Assembly (NCBI GenBank): GCA_932294295.1
Contig: OW028580.1
Location: 35,157,136 to 35,221,135 of the forward strand
Direction: 5' to 3'
DNA: 64,000 nt
Source of the DNA: Alitta virens
Lineage: Eukaryota > Annelida > Polychaeta > Phyllodocida > Nereididae
The notes under the pieces are model-generated. The model searched no databases. It saw nothing but the letters and a program-made list of their open reading frames with translations, and was not told where the DNA came from. Each line of letters starts with the position of its first letter. The stretch's first letter is position 1. This document shows positions 24,101 through 39,100 of the stretch, piece by piece. The translations under genes and the position numbers were made by a program.

Positions 24101-27100
24101 AACAGTACATATTTATGATATATTAGATTAATTTCTTACATTTACCAAGGTTTATATTTATCTGGTGATAGATGTAAGCCGATTATTAGCTATAGAAGTG
24201 GACAGAAGCAGCTGGCTTTAGCATAGTTAGACCACAGCCAGGTACTGGTCTCATCAAAAAGCTAGAATTGACTGTATTTTATGAAACTAACTGTACTTCT
24301 GGGTACAAGGTCACACAAGAACTGGCCAGCCCTATTGAGTTATATTGTAACATCCCATACAATACAGACCAGCAATGTTGTCATATTTGCCTCATTGACC
24401 TCTCTTGTACTCAGATATAAATATTGTGACGTCATCAGTAGACAATGGTGAGGTCACTGAGTGCAAGAACAATGGAGAAGTTATGTCAGAATATATGACG
24501 TAATCAAAATGAGGTCAATGAGGCAAAATTGCCAACATGGCTGCCGCGTAAAAAAGGGTGTGAACTATAGACCTATTTTCAAAAGTAATAAAATGGTTTG
24601 TCTCTTCCTTTTTAAGAGTCACACGAAAGACAATGTTGTCCAAAAAGGATGTGGATGTGTCAATTTCGGATCTCATGAAGAGGATTGTTGTCTTGGAGAA
24701 TTTTGCAACGCAAGTGAGGAGAACAGAATGGTTCTTAGAGGTGAGGTAATGGGGTTGTGATTTCTTGTTGCTAATATCAGGGTTCCTGGACAACCCGGAA
24801 AACAAGAATAGGCTGAGAATTCTTAATGATTTTTACCAATACATGAAACCCCAGGGGATGTTTCCATTCCTGTCAGTGTGGATATTTAATGTGAATGTTG
24901 TTAAATTTTGCTGGTTGTTTTCACAGAAAGTAACATTTTACGTAATTGTCATTCTTTAATCAAATTATTTCTAATGTATCGGTCAATGTAAATCAGTCCG
25001 GAACAAGACCTTGAAAAGGCCTTGAATTTTATTTTTATCCCAAAATGGCTAGGAACCCTGTAACATATGTGTTTGCATTTAAGGATAAGACTACATATAA
25101 TTTGACTGTAACTCTTTTATTTATAATGAACCATCCGTAAACCGTCTTGAGCGTACACTGTAAAGAGAAATGACAAGGCAGAAAGTCATAAGGCCAGCCT
25201 TTTCATCCAAATCTTCCACATATCAGGGTGTCAATCATTATATTGCTGTATTTTTCTTTATATTGTGTGCATTTAAGCATTGATCTTGTGATTACCTATT
25301 TCAGAAAAAGGCATATTTTGCTACGAATGTGAGAACGTTTATGAGTATGAATGCAAAAAGAAGTTCCATTGTCAGAAAAGTGATGGCGACAAGTGTCATG
25401 TAAGTATTTATACATTGTACACCTCATTTTGAAATATAATAAACTGAGGTAATGAAAAAGCATCTAAATATCCTCGCCAATACTTAAAGAGTAGGTATAA
25501 TATTTGCAGCTAAGCTCATCTACAAGTACTGTTGATTTCTTGAAGAATATGAAATAATATTTTCTGTAGTTGGCCTCGTTTTGCCAACTTGGGCAAAGAA
25601 TTGGAGAATGGTAACCATGGTAACTAGATAACACTATAACACTAAATTACATGTATAGTGATAATAAATAGACTGAAATTTGCTTATTACCTGTGTGTAG
25701 TTTTACATGTCTTTCTCCTTTTGTGTCGCCCTCTTGTGTGTTTCAAGTGAAGTGTTGTAGATAATTATATTTTACAATATTAAAATATTTCCTATAATGT
25801 CTCTTCACTCTTTTGCATCTATCAGTCAACCAGGATAGGCAAGAAAATTTCAAGAGGCTGTGGATGTGACACATCCATCAAAGGGACTGAATGTTGCACA
25901 GAAAGATTTTGCAACCGTTATGTGCCACCAAAGAAATATGAGCATTATGGAGCGGATGAGGGAGGTACTGTAATGGCACTTTCTCAGTTATTGCTTGTCA
26001 CATATATATGCTAACCTGCTGCTTGATTGTGAAATTATATTTTGTCAAACTGGTTACAAGTGCAGTTGTAGCAACACATATTAGCATACACTCGAGATCA
26101 TGGAGACTGGCCAGGTCATTGAAGTCACCATCCACAACATTACACATTTATTATAAAATACATTGGCTAGTAAGTCAATTGGTTTTGCTTGGAATAAGAA
26201 TGGAACTGAGCTGACTTTATTTTCATTTGTTTGATTTGTTTTACTGCTTTTACTTATTTACCCAAGAGATATAGTTTTTTCTTGGAGGGAGATAACTAAC
26301 ATTGAAGTCCCTCTCAAGAACAATAGAAAAGGTATCATAATGGAGTATAAGTACAGCTTTGCAAACATAATGAATCATGTTTTAATTGCAATTTACACAG
26401 ACAAATTGTCTAATAGGTATATATATTATTTTATTGACAAGATATCATCATCATTGGTACATTTGTCAAAACACAAATAGTGTGAAATTCACACAATACC
26501 ATACATTATTTTTAGATAATAATACTAAAATGATTAATCCAACAGTCCATACTACATGTATTAACTAGATATACCTGGTTGTGACTTTGCAACACACATG
26601 AAATACCCATTCTATCATTTAAGAGACTTTAACCAGTGTTTGTTCTGGGTGGCAAATTTCGATGTCGTGGCAGATCTTGATGACCCTGAGTGTTTCCCAA
26701 GTGAAGGGAGTTAACACTTTTATTTATTTGAGTAACAGAAATATCAGTTAACTCCTGACTATGAGGGATATAACTAACTAATACTCCATTAGGCCTATTT
26801 ACTTATTTGTTTGTTTCACTGTTCTCATTACCCAAGAAATGTACAGTTTGTACTTAGGACGGAAATAACTAACATTTTCGGAAGTAATATCCCTCCCAGC
26901 AACAATGGAAGTAGTATCGGACTTGTCAATAAAGATTTTCGTATCTTATTGTATCGTATCATAGTGGGGAATCACTTACCTGGCAGTACTTTTTGCGGTA
27001 TTTTGCAACAAGTTTGAATAAAAATTGTCTGGACAGTATAAATGAATCTGTGCCTGATAAATCTATGATGTGAATTATTTGATTTTTCTTACTGTTTTTA

Positions 27101-30100
27101 AATGAACAAATCCTTTCATTGTTTTGATGAAACCATCACTGTGGGCTTGTCATACTGTGAATCACCAACCCTGAACAGGCTGACATTGGTTTAATTACAG
27201 TGGCACCTCTGCGTATATCTTCTCTGTGGTTTCGAGGTTTTGTAATTAGCACAAATTTGTGTTTCAGTTTCTGGATTCCTGCCAGTGTATGGCCATATGT
27301 GTTATGTGTGTGAGAAATCATCTGAATCGGACTGCAATGAGGAGAAACTGTGTTTGGCTAAAGACAAAGATTGCTATGTAAGTAATAGCCTTAATTGCAT
27401 GTGAACTCATTGAACTGATTTATATATATATAATCAAATTAGCAAGTTCAATAAGTATGAGGAACTTGATGTATAGAAAATGACATGGCGATGTATTTTT
27501 TTTTTTTAGTATTTTTAGGACTGAGGAGCTGTAGGAGAATAAATAATTTTGTAAGGATTTAGCCATTTTTGGACTTAAATTATAATTTAGTTTTGAACAT
27601 ACTAGAGGACTTGATTTCTTTAGAGACAAGGATTTATGGTACAAAGACAGGGGGGTGTGTAAAATAGAAAACTTAGATCAAGGTTTTCATATTTAAGGCC
27701 TTAATGTTTTGAAAAAGTTATATAACACAAGACCCCAAACAAAAAGTAGAGCATAGCACCTGTTCTACAGAGAAATTATTTTGGATAACGCTATGTCAAG
27801 AGTAACATAATTTTTCTTACTCTGGATCATACAAACTGATGAACTTATTTAAGGATGCCATATCAAGTTCAGAACTTGTGGAAAGTTATAGTATATATTT
27901 AGCTACTGTTGATCTAATTGGACAAGAGCATCTATATAAACATACATTTATTGACAGCAAAATGTCATTATTGACGTATGTGTGTCAAAAATATGACATG
28001 CACCCCTTACTTGAACTTTTTAGACGGTCAAATCTGGCGAAGAAGTAGTCAAAGGCTGTGGATGTGACAAATCCAAGCTTAAGGATTCAGATTGTTGTCA
28101 TGGAGATCTTTGTAATGCTGGCGTACACCAGATTGTCGTGGAATTACGAGGTAAATGTGATTTTTATTTTCTCGAGAATAAATTAGTTTTGTTTTGTGGT
28201 CATTTAGGCTACGCTGAACTCTTGGTTGAAACATATTCATTAAATTTTGCCAACCAGCCGAGGGCTCAATTACAAGTTTAATCTGGGTTAGTATAATGTG
28301 AAAACTGTACAAAAGACCTGTGGCAGGAGGTTTACAAATAAAGTAAAAACTGGATAAATAATTGATCTATCGATGAACTATTACAAATAGGCTAGGATTG
28401 AGCTTAAATCGATTTGTTGATGAAATAAATGATATTGTTTGGATGATTATATCACTGAATTTTTTATCTTTAGATTATCGCATCTTCTTTTAATAGGTCG
28501 GTCTGTCGAAAATTATAAAAAAGAATCTCATATTAAGTAACATTGATATATTTTATTTTTTTGTTGGCACATGTCTCTTCCTATCGGTGGGTCCTAGAAA
28601 CTGAAAATTAAATAAGTGTTGCCATAGCATGCCAGATACGCCATTTAATGAAAGACACATATTAATCAGTCTGCATTATGTTTTCTTCATTCAACGAGGA
28701 TAGGTTATGGTTTTAACTATTGCTGGGGCTGTGAAGATAAGCTGGAGAAAGATTGCAAAGAAACACCTCATTGCCTGGTCAGTGATGGAGATAAATGCTT
28801 CGTAAGTTATCACTGTTTCAACTCTTATACAGTATATACCTTAGAATTCAATTCTTATGGACACATACTATACAATGATTTTACAATGTGTTTTTATTAT
28901 GTAAGTAAATTGAATGTATACCAAATATTTTTAGTGTATGGAATAAATGGTACATATTTTAAAGTGCCAGGCATAAGTAAGTGAACCCCCTCAAAAAATT
29001 TCTTTTGATAACAATCAAAAGTTACAAAGATCATCAGTGATAGTTTATTAAACTTGATTAGTTAGTGTAGACTATTTACAAAACTGTTTTGCTTCTAAGA
29101 ATCGTAATATAAATTTATTATAAAGGTAGTGTTTTTTTTAGCATGGCGCTGTACCTCAAACCTTATCCTCTGTCCGTTCAGTCAATGAGACTATAATTTT
29201 CTTCGATTTCTCTGCAACTATAAGGGCTAGATTGATAAATGATGGCTCAATTTTTTGCTTACCTGATCCGGTAACTTAATTTCATATATCGTCATGTGAT
29301 CAGATCATTCTTTGGCTGTGTTTTGACCAGTGCCAAAAATTTCCGTAGAGAGAAATATGTTAAATTGCCCAAAATATTTTTTTGGGCAACAAATAAAGAC
29401 AATCAGAAATATGTCACTGAGTATTTAGTTCGATGATGATGTCATAAAAGTCCCTGCGCCAGCTGCTAATGTCAATCAAACAGTCTCAATGGTATGCCGG
29501 ACAGACTGTAGTTCAAATTGTACTGGTCTTAGTAGCTTAGTAGTTAAAATTTTACTGGTCTTAATGCACAGGTTCTACGGTACCTCAAATATATTATAGG
29601 GTTGGTAAACTACAATAAAGTATAATTATCTCTTTTTTTTGTATGTGCGCTATCAGTACAGGCTTCAAAGAATGAAAAAAATAATTTTTGAGACTCTCCA
29701 ATCTCAAACTAATCGATACAAAAAAAACTTTATTCCTTATGGCATGAGAACTTTTATCAAGTCTTTCTGAACTTCAAACTGTTTTTATGCTGTTTTCAAA
29801 ACTTAAAAACCTTTTAATCCAATATATGCCATTTCTATCCTTTACATTTTAATTAGTAATCCTTAAAGTCCTTATTTATGTGGTTTTACTGTACATGCAT
29901 AATTTTTACAAAACCATTGGTGCTAATGTTCTATACATGTAACCAATTGTGTTCTTGTACATAATTCAACTTTCAGTTTGCAGAGGTCAAATAAATTCTA
30001 TTCTATTCTAGTCTAATACTCCTTGTTGCTTCTTTTCTGATCAAAGACAATCAGGAAAGGCAACTATGTTTGGAAAGGCTGCGGATGTGACACGTCAAGA

Positions 30101-33100
30101 ACTGGAATAAAGTGTTGCACAGGAAGATTTTGCAATCGCTACTGGCCAGTACCGTTCCCTGAAGGAGGTAAATTGATATAATTTGCTGCTATTATAAGTG
30201 AGCCATCATCTTGAATATTACAAACTGGTATTAGGGAGTAATATTGACATCGATATCCCTTGTATTGACATCAATATCCCTTGGCTGAAACCTTCACAAA
30301 TGGTGGCCACTAGTATACAAATATTGACTTGGTGCGAGGGCGCTAGTACATGGCAACTAGTGGCATCTATCACTCCCGAGGGTCAAATAAAATGTACTAG
30401 TGGCCTCGCACCAGTCAATATTTGTCAAATAAAATTTACTAGTGCCCGAAGTAACCAGTCAATAATTTTTTTATTATACCTCCACCTACTAAAATGTAGG
30501 CCTATTTTTTTTTTAATAAGCTTTACACAAGCTCTTTTTGGTTTTCAGATGTTTGTCAACCCCAAATTTATGATAAATTAGCTTAACTTAAACCTGTAGA
30601 TAGGTCATTTTAAAAGTTTTTTGAATTTTTAAATTTTTTAAATTGTTTTATTTAATTCTGTGAGATTCTTGTTTCGTGAAAACACAACCACCTCAAAGTT
30701 TCGAATTGACGACGCTATTCATGACGTTGGCTACGACGCCAGGGCACTATTCTCAATTAATAGCAATGTCATGTGACGCCGTTTCAGCCAATCACAGCTC
30801 ATGAGACATTGCAGAGGTATAATAATATTGGCTAGCGAATAGTTGTAGTCAATAATTTTTTTTATTAAACCATTCCTGACAAAAAGTACTATGATGATCT
30901 GATAACTGTCTTTTCACAGATCATGGTGGTTTTTGCTATTCATGCAACAAAGGGCCAGAGGTACAGTGCAATCAGCTGACTCACTGCTTAAAAAGCATGG
31001 ACAATAAATGCTATGTAAGTAATCTATCAAGGCAATTTAATTTAATGTGTAATGTATACAATTCAGCTCCAATATGTAATAATATAACTTAGGCATTGGA
31101 AAGATATTTATTGTCATGAATCAACATGAAACATTACATAATTAATTATGTCAATCTGATTTAATTTACGGTGGAACCTTACCATTATTGTCTGAAATAG
31201 AGAAGTGGTCCAGTGCAATGCTGTTTGTCTTTTGAAGCTAGTAGTGTTCGTTACACCACCAATTGTCATGCATGACTTGCCAATGTGACCATTGTTCCCA
31301 ATTATGCAATGAAAACACACTAGTTAAACTATGCTAAGTGTTTGTGAGGTCAGTCTCCAACAGAATAAGGCCTCCTGCAATCAACAGATTGGGATTTTTT
31401 AACAGGGCAGATGCACTAAACTCATTCCGCACTAAGAAAACTTAACCTGAAATTGCATCCGTGGCTTGACTATTTCCACACTATGTCCAATGATTTTCTT
31501 TGTATAATGACTTGTACTAAACTATGAAAGTGGTCAAGGCACGGAATCAAACAACAATTAATTTAATGGCAGTTGAGCCATTCAGACATGGTGATACATC
31601 AAATGCAAGTTTTCTTAGTGTCCAGTTGGGCAACACTGGAACATTTCATCGATCAGACGATAATCCTTGATAATGAGTCTAAGACAATGTAACTGAGTCC
31701 TAAATGTGAAAGTTACTGAATTAAAACCACCTTAATATTATCAACAGATGTAGTTCCCCTATTGTTAGGTATCTGCATACTGTATATGATAACACTCTGG
31801 GGTACTCTTGCCAATTTGTTCATAGACCCACAAAGAAGGCGAGAATTTCTGGAAAGGCTGTGGATGTGGCAAATCAGGATTTAAAGGAGAAAGGTGTTGC
31901 TTAGGAGAATTTTGCAATGCTGGTGAACAAAATAGACTCACACTGATAACAGGTAATATCGCTATTCCTTATAGCTAGGAGGGTGGGTCTAGCTTTGTAG
32001 ACATTTTCCACATTAACCTGATATTTTTTTACTGAACAGGACACAATATTTAATTGGTGATTGTCTCTTTAACACAGAAAAAGGCAGTTTTTGTTGGGAA
32101 TGTGAGAAAAAGTTAGATCATGAATGCCTTGGCAAGAAGCAATGTCTAAAAAGTCATGCCCAGAAGTGTTATGTAAGTACACCTGACCCTCACTTTGATG
32201 ATGATTATCATATTCTTTGGCTACTACTGTACTTAAATGCAGTAACTTCATCTTGCTTTTTAATTTTGGTGAAAACTTACTATATTCTACTTCCAATTGC
32301 TCTTGAAATTAAGCGTATAATTAATTAATTTTTTCAATTGTTTCTACAAACATTTAAAGTGATTGTTCCTGGCAACAGGAATCAATTGACTACACATTCA
32401 AATAAATCCTGATATTCTGATTTCTCTGACCATTTAAGAGACTGATTTTGATTCCAATTTTTTAGACACTCAGAGAAGAGCAATTTCTGTCGAAAGGTTG
32501 TGGATGTGACGCATCAAGACAAGGGGTAGAGTGTTGCATGGGAAGATTTTGCAATCGCTACTGGCCAATTCCACTTCCTGAAGGAGGTAAAATTATGATA
32601 TGGCTTTTAATAGCGGCTGGGTGGTCTGGACCCAGGTTCAATCCTTGTCCCGGGCACTCTTCATGAGCAACATCTCAGCTGGGTGTCGTTCGGATAAGAT
32701 ATTAAATTGGCAGATGAGATGTTAAACTGGTGGTCTCTTGTACTCAGTGTCTATGCTGAGGCAAGTAAAACACCCCACCCATGGGGTAAATGTGTAAGAA
32801 GGGTGGAATTCCACTTTTCTCTCACCTCATCAATCAACCCCTGTGATTGGCAATAAGTTGCCTTTAAAAAGGGCTGCATTTGCCATATCTCTCTATCCTG
32901 AAGGAGGTAAAGTCACTAATAGATAAGACTATGTGGACCATATTTCTGGCCATTAGTTGTTCTCTTTCCTACATTTTGGGGCTGCTTTATTTGATGATTT
33001 CCACTTTTTTTCCGTTCCAGATCATGGCGCGTTTTGCTGGTCTTGTAAAGATAAGCCTGAGGAACAATGTTCTGTTCACTCTCATTGCAAGTTAGACATG

Positions 33101-36100
33101 GAAAACAAGTGCTATGTAAGTACAATGACAATGATTCAATTATATGAAGTCATTAAAATAATGTATCATCAGATATGTTTATCTCACTGCCCACTTTAAT
33201 CTTATTTTCCATAACAAATATTTTTAGACTCATGTTGAAGGCAACAATTTTTGGAAAGGCTGTGGATGTGGCAAATCTGGATTGAAGGGAGAAACATGTT
33301 GCACAGGAGAATTCTGCAATTCTGGTATAAAAGAAAGGTTGGATCTTGAAGGTGAGATACATTTTATATGGTTTTTCAAATGTATTACTTTTTTATGAAA
33401 TGTTTTTTATTTGGTTTTAAGTTGTATGGTGAGTTTAGTCTCTCACAACTTTAGTAGAGTGGCCTTATTCAAAATTAGCATTGCAAAAGGCTTCTACATG
33501 AGCATCATCCTTTATACAACCTCAATATTAAGGTCACCTCTCTTAATATTAATGTATGTTTGTAGTGTTGCCTGTCAGAAAGTGCAAAATCGTTAATCTT
33601 GAAAGTCCAGTGGCTAAGATTTGCCATTTTATAGGAGGGATGAAAATCTTCCAGAGCCACACAATGGTAAAAGTATATATATAAAGAAATTTGTGTTGGA
33701 CCCGCCATGCTTTTACAATAAATTCTTGAAGCGAAGTTCTTACGATGCAAAGTTCTTACGAGCACGAGCAAGTGCATCGTTGCGGACATAGACGTATGTA
33801 ATTCCAGTGGTATCCGACAGTGGCGCTGCTGTCATTGTGCAAAGGCAAACCACGTGTGAAGTGATTGGCGATTCTGGAAAATTAGGCTGTCTTCTTCTTC
33901 TTCCTAATTTGTGCTGAAATATCCTGGGTTTCCGGGTAGCTCTGCTCTGAAATAAATTTCGTAGGAGCTGCACTATAGTTTTGGTTTTGGTTTCGGTTGT
34001 TTATATTGGTGTCGGAAATAGATTTATTTTCTTATGATTATTATTATTTTATTTTTATTTTTTTCTGTCATGTGTCGTTCTTGATTCCTAAACTGCTTGT
34101 ATGCTTTTCATATTTCATGGTGTTTAACTGTTGTTTAGGATAGAAGATCCCAGAATGAAATAAGTACCCCCCCCCCCCCTGAATCTGGTTTAAAATTTAT
34201 ATGTATCCATGGTCAATATCTATTTGTGGCTTGTGGGAACATAAGGATTGATGTGAATGAGTTATTAGATTTTCTGTATGAGGTATCTTTTGTTTTACCA
34301 GTTAAAATGTGCCAAATGGCATTGTAGGTCTTTTAGGCCAGTACAGAACGTAAAACCATATTCATCTGTCCAGAATACCCATTAGTTCCAGAATTCAAAC
34401 TTTTTAATATGACTTAATCTATTGAGAAAGCAGCCTCAGCAAACAATAAATCTTAGAAGCAATGACGAAACTGAATTTCATCCAGTCCGAGTCCAATAAC
34501 CGGTATAGCCTACCAAATTTTAGGTCACCAATTAAGCTATTTCACCTTTGAGATTACTCCGGCAACTGAAGATCATCTTAAAAAGGGTGCTTACAGCAGA
34601 ATTTCAGACTTTGAAACGTACACTCGAGATGACCTCATGTCAATGCAGGTCTACCATCTAATTGCTTAAAGCAGTCTTCAGCCAGTGGGTGTCCTGGATT
34701 CATATGACTTTTGAGTTTTGTATCCATGTCTATGAAAACCAGTGTAATTGTTTTGAAGAAGGGCATGTTGTTAAATTTTTGTGATGTCCTATAAATGTTT
34801 TGTATTATCTTCAGGAAAAGGCAACTTTTGCTGGCAGTGTGAAAAGGAAACTGACGATCAATGCAATTACAAATCTCATTGCTCGAAAGCCATGGGAAAC
34901 TTGTGCTATGTAAGTAATATAAACCATTATTAAGGTCGATATCTACATATAACACAACAACTTAATAAGGAGAATTACCTTAGACTACTAAGTTTTGTAG
35001 AATGCTGCATATTTAAGACTACTGAGTCCTGACCCACAAACTAGCCATATTTATACATCCATATCATAGCACAGTAATCTTTTCTATCTTTGGGATGCAG
35101 TGGTCTAGTGGTTAAGGTATTCGCCTGCTATCCGCAAAGTTACAACGAGGAGTTGGGCAGATCCTCTTCAGCCGTTCTTCACCCACCAAGGTGCAATGAG
35201 TATTTAGCATTAGGCACCCACAGTGATGGCACTGGTGTGAGCTCTTAAGCCCCTGTAGTTAACCCTGTATCCAAGGCTGAATATTCCCCAGGGACGTGAC
35301 TCTGGATTGGTCTGCCAAGGGTGTAATTGTAAAGTCTGTTGAAACAGCTTGAGCAGATATTTTAGACTATACTCGCCAACATTTACATCTAATTACCTAG
35401 CTTCTGATCCTATTAATTACAATTTAACAGAAAACAATCATTACAGCATCTTCATGGCCAATAAATTAATCACCAATAGTTATTACGGTCCGATCAATGC
35501 AGTAAATCAGATAAATTACATCCTGTCTCCACATTGTTCTTCGTCAGAAACATCCTTCTCTGCAGACTTAGAGTATTTAGCATTTGACCGTATGCCATTT
35601 GGTCATCTGGGTGTAAGGCAGTATAGCAGACCCAAATTCATGCCAATATTTGGCGTACATAAAATATGGAAATAATCAATATTTTTTTTACCAAATTTCG
35701 TTCTGGCGCACAATATGAATAACATTTGGGTAGAGCAGCGGGGTGTGGGGGTAGCAGCCCCCAAGACAAAGTAAAAATAAACATCAATAAACTGCGTTCT
35801 CCTCTTAAAAATGATCGCCGCCACCGTTTATTTGTGATGTCATAGCCCTAATAAAGAGGCCCGCTAAATATGGTAATAAATTTGGGTCCGCTATACTGCA
35901 CTTTTTCCAGTCATCTTCAGCAACTAGTCTCTCTGTTTCCCTACTATAGTTTAATGGATAGTGTTTTTTCCTACATTTTCACAGACACACAGGACGGGAA
36001 AAATTGTTACAAAAGGCTGCGGATGTGACAAATCAATTCAAGGCATGGAGTGTTGTACGGGAAGATTTTGCAATCGCCACTGGCCTTTACCACCACCAGA

Positions 36101-39100
36101 AGGAGGTATCCTAGTTTAAATATCTTAAAATTTGAAGCAAAAATCAGCAGTAGTGTAATATTAATTATCTAGACTTAAACTAGAATCTTATTCCCACAAT
36201 ACTCAATATGAATTGTTTCGTTTTCTTTCTTTCTTTTTTTCAGATTATGGCAGTTTTTGCTACGCTTGTGAAAACAAGCCTGAGAAAGATTGCAATACCA
36301 TGACCCACTGTCTGTTGACCATGGAGAACAGATGCTATGTAAGTGCCATTGTCTTATGTAAAAGATTAATACTATAATGAAATCTCATATGATTGCCAAT
36401 TTTATTATTCATTTCTACTTACAATTATAAAACAAATATGTACATGTCGGATTAATTCAACTGACATGTGTATGAATTTTCAAACTTAGGATAAATGCGC
36501 ACTGTTCTTGGGTGTTTTTATTGTAAGAAAATTTTCAATTTGGTTTGTTTTAAAATTTCAACCAGCATGTTATTGTTAAATGTTTTTCACTATGATCTGA
36601 TATTTTACCCATAGTGAAATACTTATCAGCTCCTACTTTGTGATCATAATTGCAAGCACTGCACATTTTTGGATTGCAATTTTTTGTATCAAAGACTATC
36701 AAACTATAATAGCTGAGTTTGTGGCAGACTTAGGAAATAGAGAAGGCAAGCCCTCAGCCTGTAAATGCCAAAGAGAATGGATTCAAGGAAATGCATTTAG
36801 AAAAAGGTTTTCTATAGCATTCAAATTTCATCAGTCACAACTCAAAGGAGATGATTACTTCCTGTGAATCAGCCTGGCTACAGCACTTTCTAACAAAAAA
36901 AAATTGATGTCCAGAATTGTTCAACAAGCTGATGTAACTATCGCACTTTTCATTTTTAGACGTATGTTAAAGACAAAACTTTCTGGAAAGGCTGCGGATG
37001 TGGCAAATCTGGCTATAAAGATGAAAACTGCTGCACAGGAGAATTCTGCAATGCGAGTGAAGAAAAAAGAATTTCGCTAGAAAGTAAGTTAAATTGAGCA
37101 AAGTATTTTTAAGTCATTACAAAGCTTACAAAATTTGACCCCCATTATCTTTCATATTACGTCCTATTTTATCTAGAGAGAGGTGGCTTTTGCTTTCAAT
37201 GTACAAATCAATACGAGTACCAATGCGGACAAAAGAAGCTTTGTCTGAAAACTGATTCCAACAAATGCTACGTAAGTATAGCTAAGTTCTGCCAAAGTAG
37301 TATGTAGTACACCTACCTACCTGTAGAATATTGTTTATTCTGACACGTTTTATATGTATGTGTGTGGTAGAGAAGCATAGCTAGGACGAATCTTAGACTG
37401 AAAGATTACTTTTGTGTAATACTTGTTGCTGCAGGAATGTTCATATTGCATTTTCAATAGAGCATATCAAGCATACAAAATTGACCTACTATGTAGTTAT
37501 TTGATAGAAGTTAGGTTAGTTTTATGATAGTAATTGTCAGTGATTGTTTTCTACTTGTTCAAGACAACTAGTGAAGGAAAACGTGTTACGAAGGGATGTG
37601 GATGCGATACGGCAACAAAAGGAATGAAATGTTGCACAGGAAGATTCTGCAATCGATTTGAGAGAAAGATTCAGAGCTGGAATGCGGCAGCTGCAGAAGG
37701 AGGTAATAATTAAAGCTGCATTGTCAGTTGGTTTTTGTACCAACAAAAAAGCTATCCAAATGAAAGAAAATGCTTCTTACTGATGAATTCGATAACCCAA
37801 ACTGTCTTAATTGTACTAAATTATAAATTATTGCCGGAATTTATTAGATCGACTTTGTTTACATTTTAGTTAATTATGCATTGCAACGTAATGGAGAGCG
37901 TCGCCGATTCGCGATTTCACAGTCATTTTATGAATAATTGAGGTCAGAATTGTTTCAATTTATGCAAAAAGTGAAATACCTACAAATTATTTTACGTAAT
38001 AAACTTGGAATTTTGAAAATTGGACGAAAATTGAAGGCACACAATAATAAAATACATGAAGAACCGACGACGCTAATGACGTTCATTTATGCCTCGATTT
38101 CATTTCATTGGCCATAAAAAGCACTTGCAATTTAAACAAATCGGCAATTTTTGATGGCATGAAAAATTAAATGATAGAGTGTGTATGTTAATTAATTTTA
38201 TAGAGATATAGTGAACCTAGCAAGGCCCTGATGGGATTTAATCTATTTTTTTAGAAGCAATGAAATGAATGCAACCGATTTTGGTCACTGTCATATTGAC
38301 TGACAATGCAGCTTTAAGAAGTTCATGTGTTATTTAGCAAACAATAATATCTTTGTTGTGTGTACACCGTATGGGTCCATTAAGCAATGACAATAATTTC
38401 CTCGTTCAGATTCTGTCTAAAAACAAAATTTGAGCACCTCACCTGGTGGCCTAATGATTACAGCACTTGACTAAATCCACTGGCATTTCAGGACGCAGGT
38501 TCGAATCCCGCTCTGTTGCTGAACTCAAGACTGAGCTAAAACAAATATGCCTAACACTAATAAATGAACACAGACAAAAACGCAAAACAAACACACTTAT
38601 ATGTGTAGCTCCTCTGACTAATCCAGTCAGAGTAGAGCTACCCGGCAATCTGTGGTATAACAGCGCATTCACAGAAGAAAGGATAAATGTATATTTAATT
38701 TGATAGGTTTCTTTTAAATCCAAGTGCCATTGAGCATAATCATTTCGGTAAAAGTGTAGCACAACACTCATGCAAATTTATTTATGTGTTATTTGCTATG
38801 TATTGTACATCTTTGTGGTTTGGTTATTTCACATTCAGTGCCTCAGAAATATTGATGTAACGTGTAACTTTCTGTTTATGTGATTCTAGAGTTTGGTAGT
38901 TACTGCTTTCAATGCGAGAAAAAACCTGAAAGTGAATGCAATACTAAAGTCCACTGCAAGTTGACGGATGAGCACAAGTGTTTTGTAAGTAATAGCGCTG
39001 GCCAGACCTTGTACCCGGAAGTGCTAAGACAATACGTAATGTCACAACAGCCCAATTATGATGACGTCATCTAACATTGTGAATTGGTGACTTCATGTAT

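Noticed and set aside
35095..35165. tRNA gene
   Set aside because: Only the A-box-like head is tRNA-like; no acceptor stem pairing or clear anticodon arm. Treated as SINE. The same decision was made for 38450-38515 and 43945-43995.
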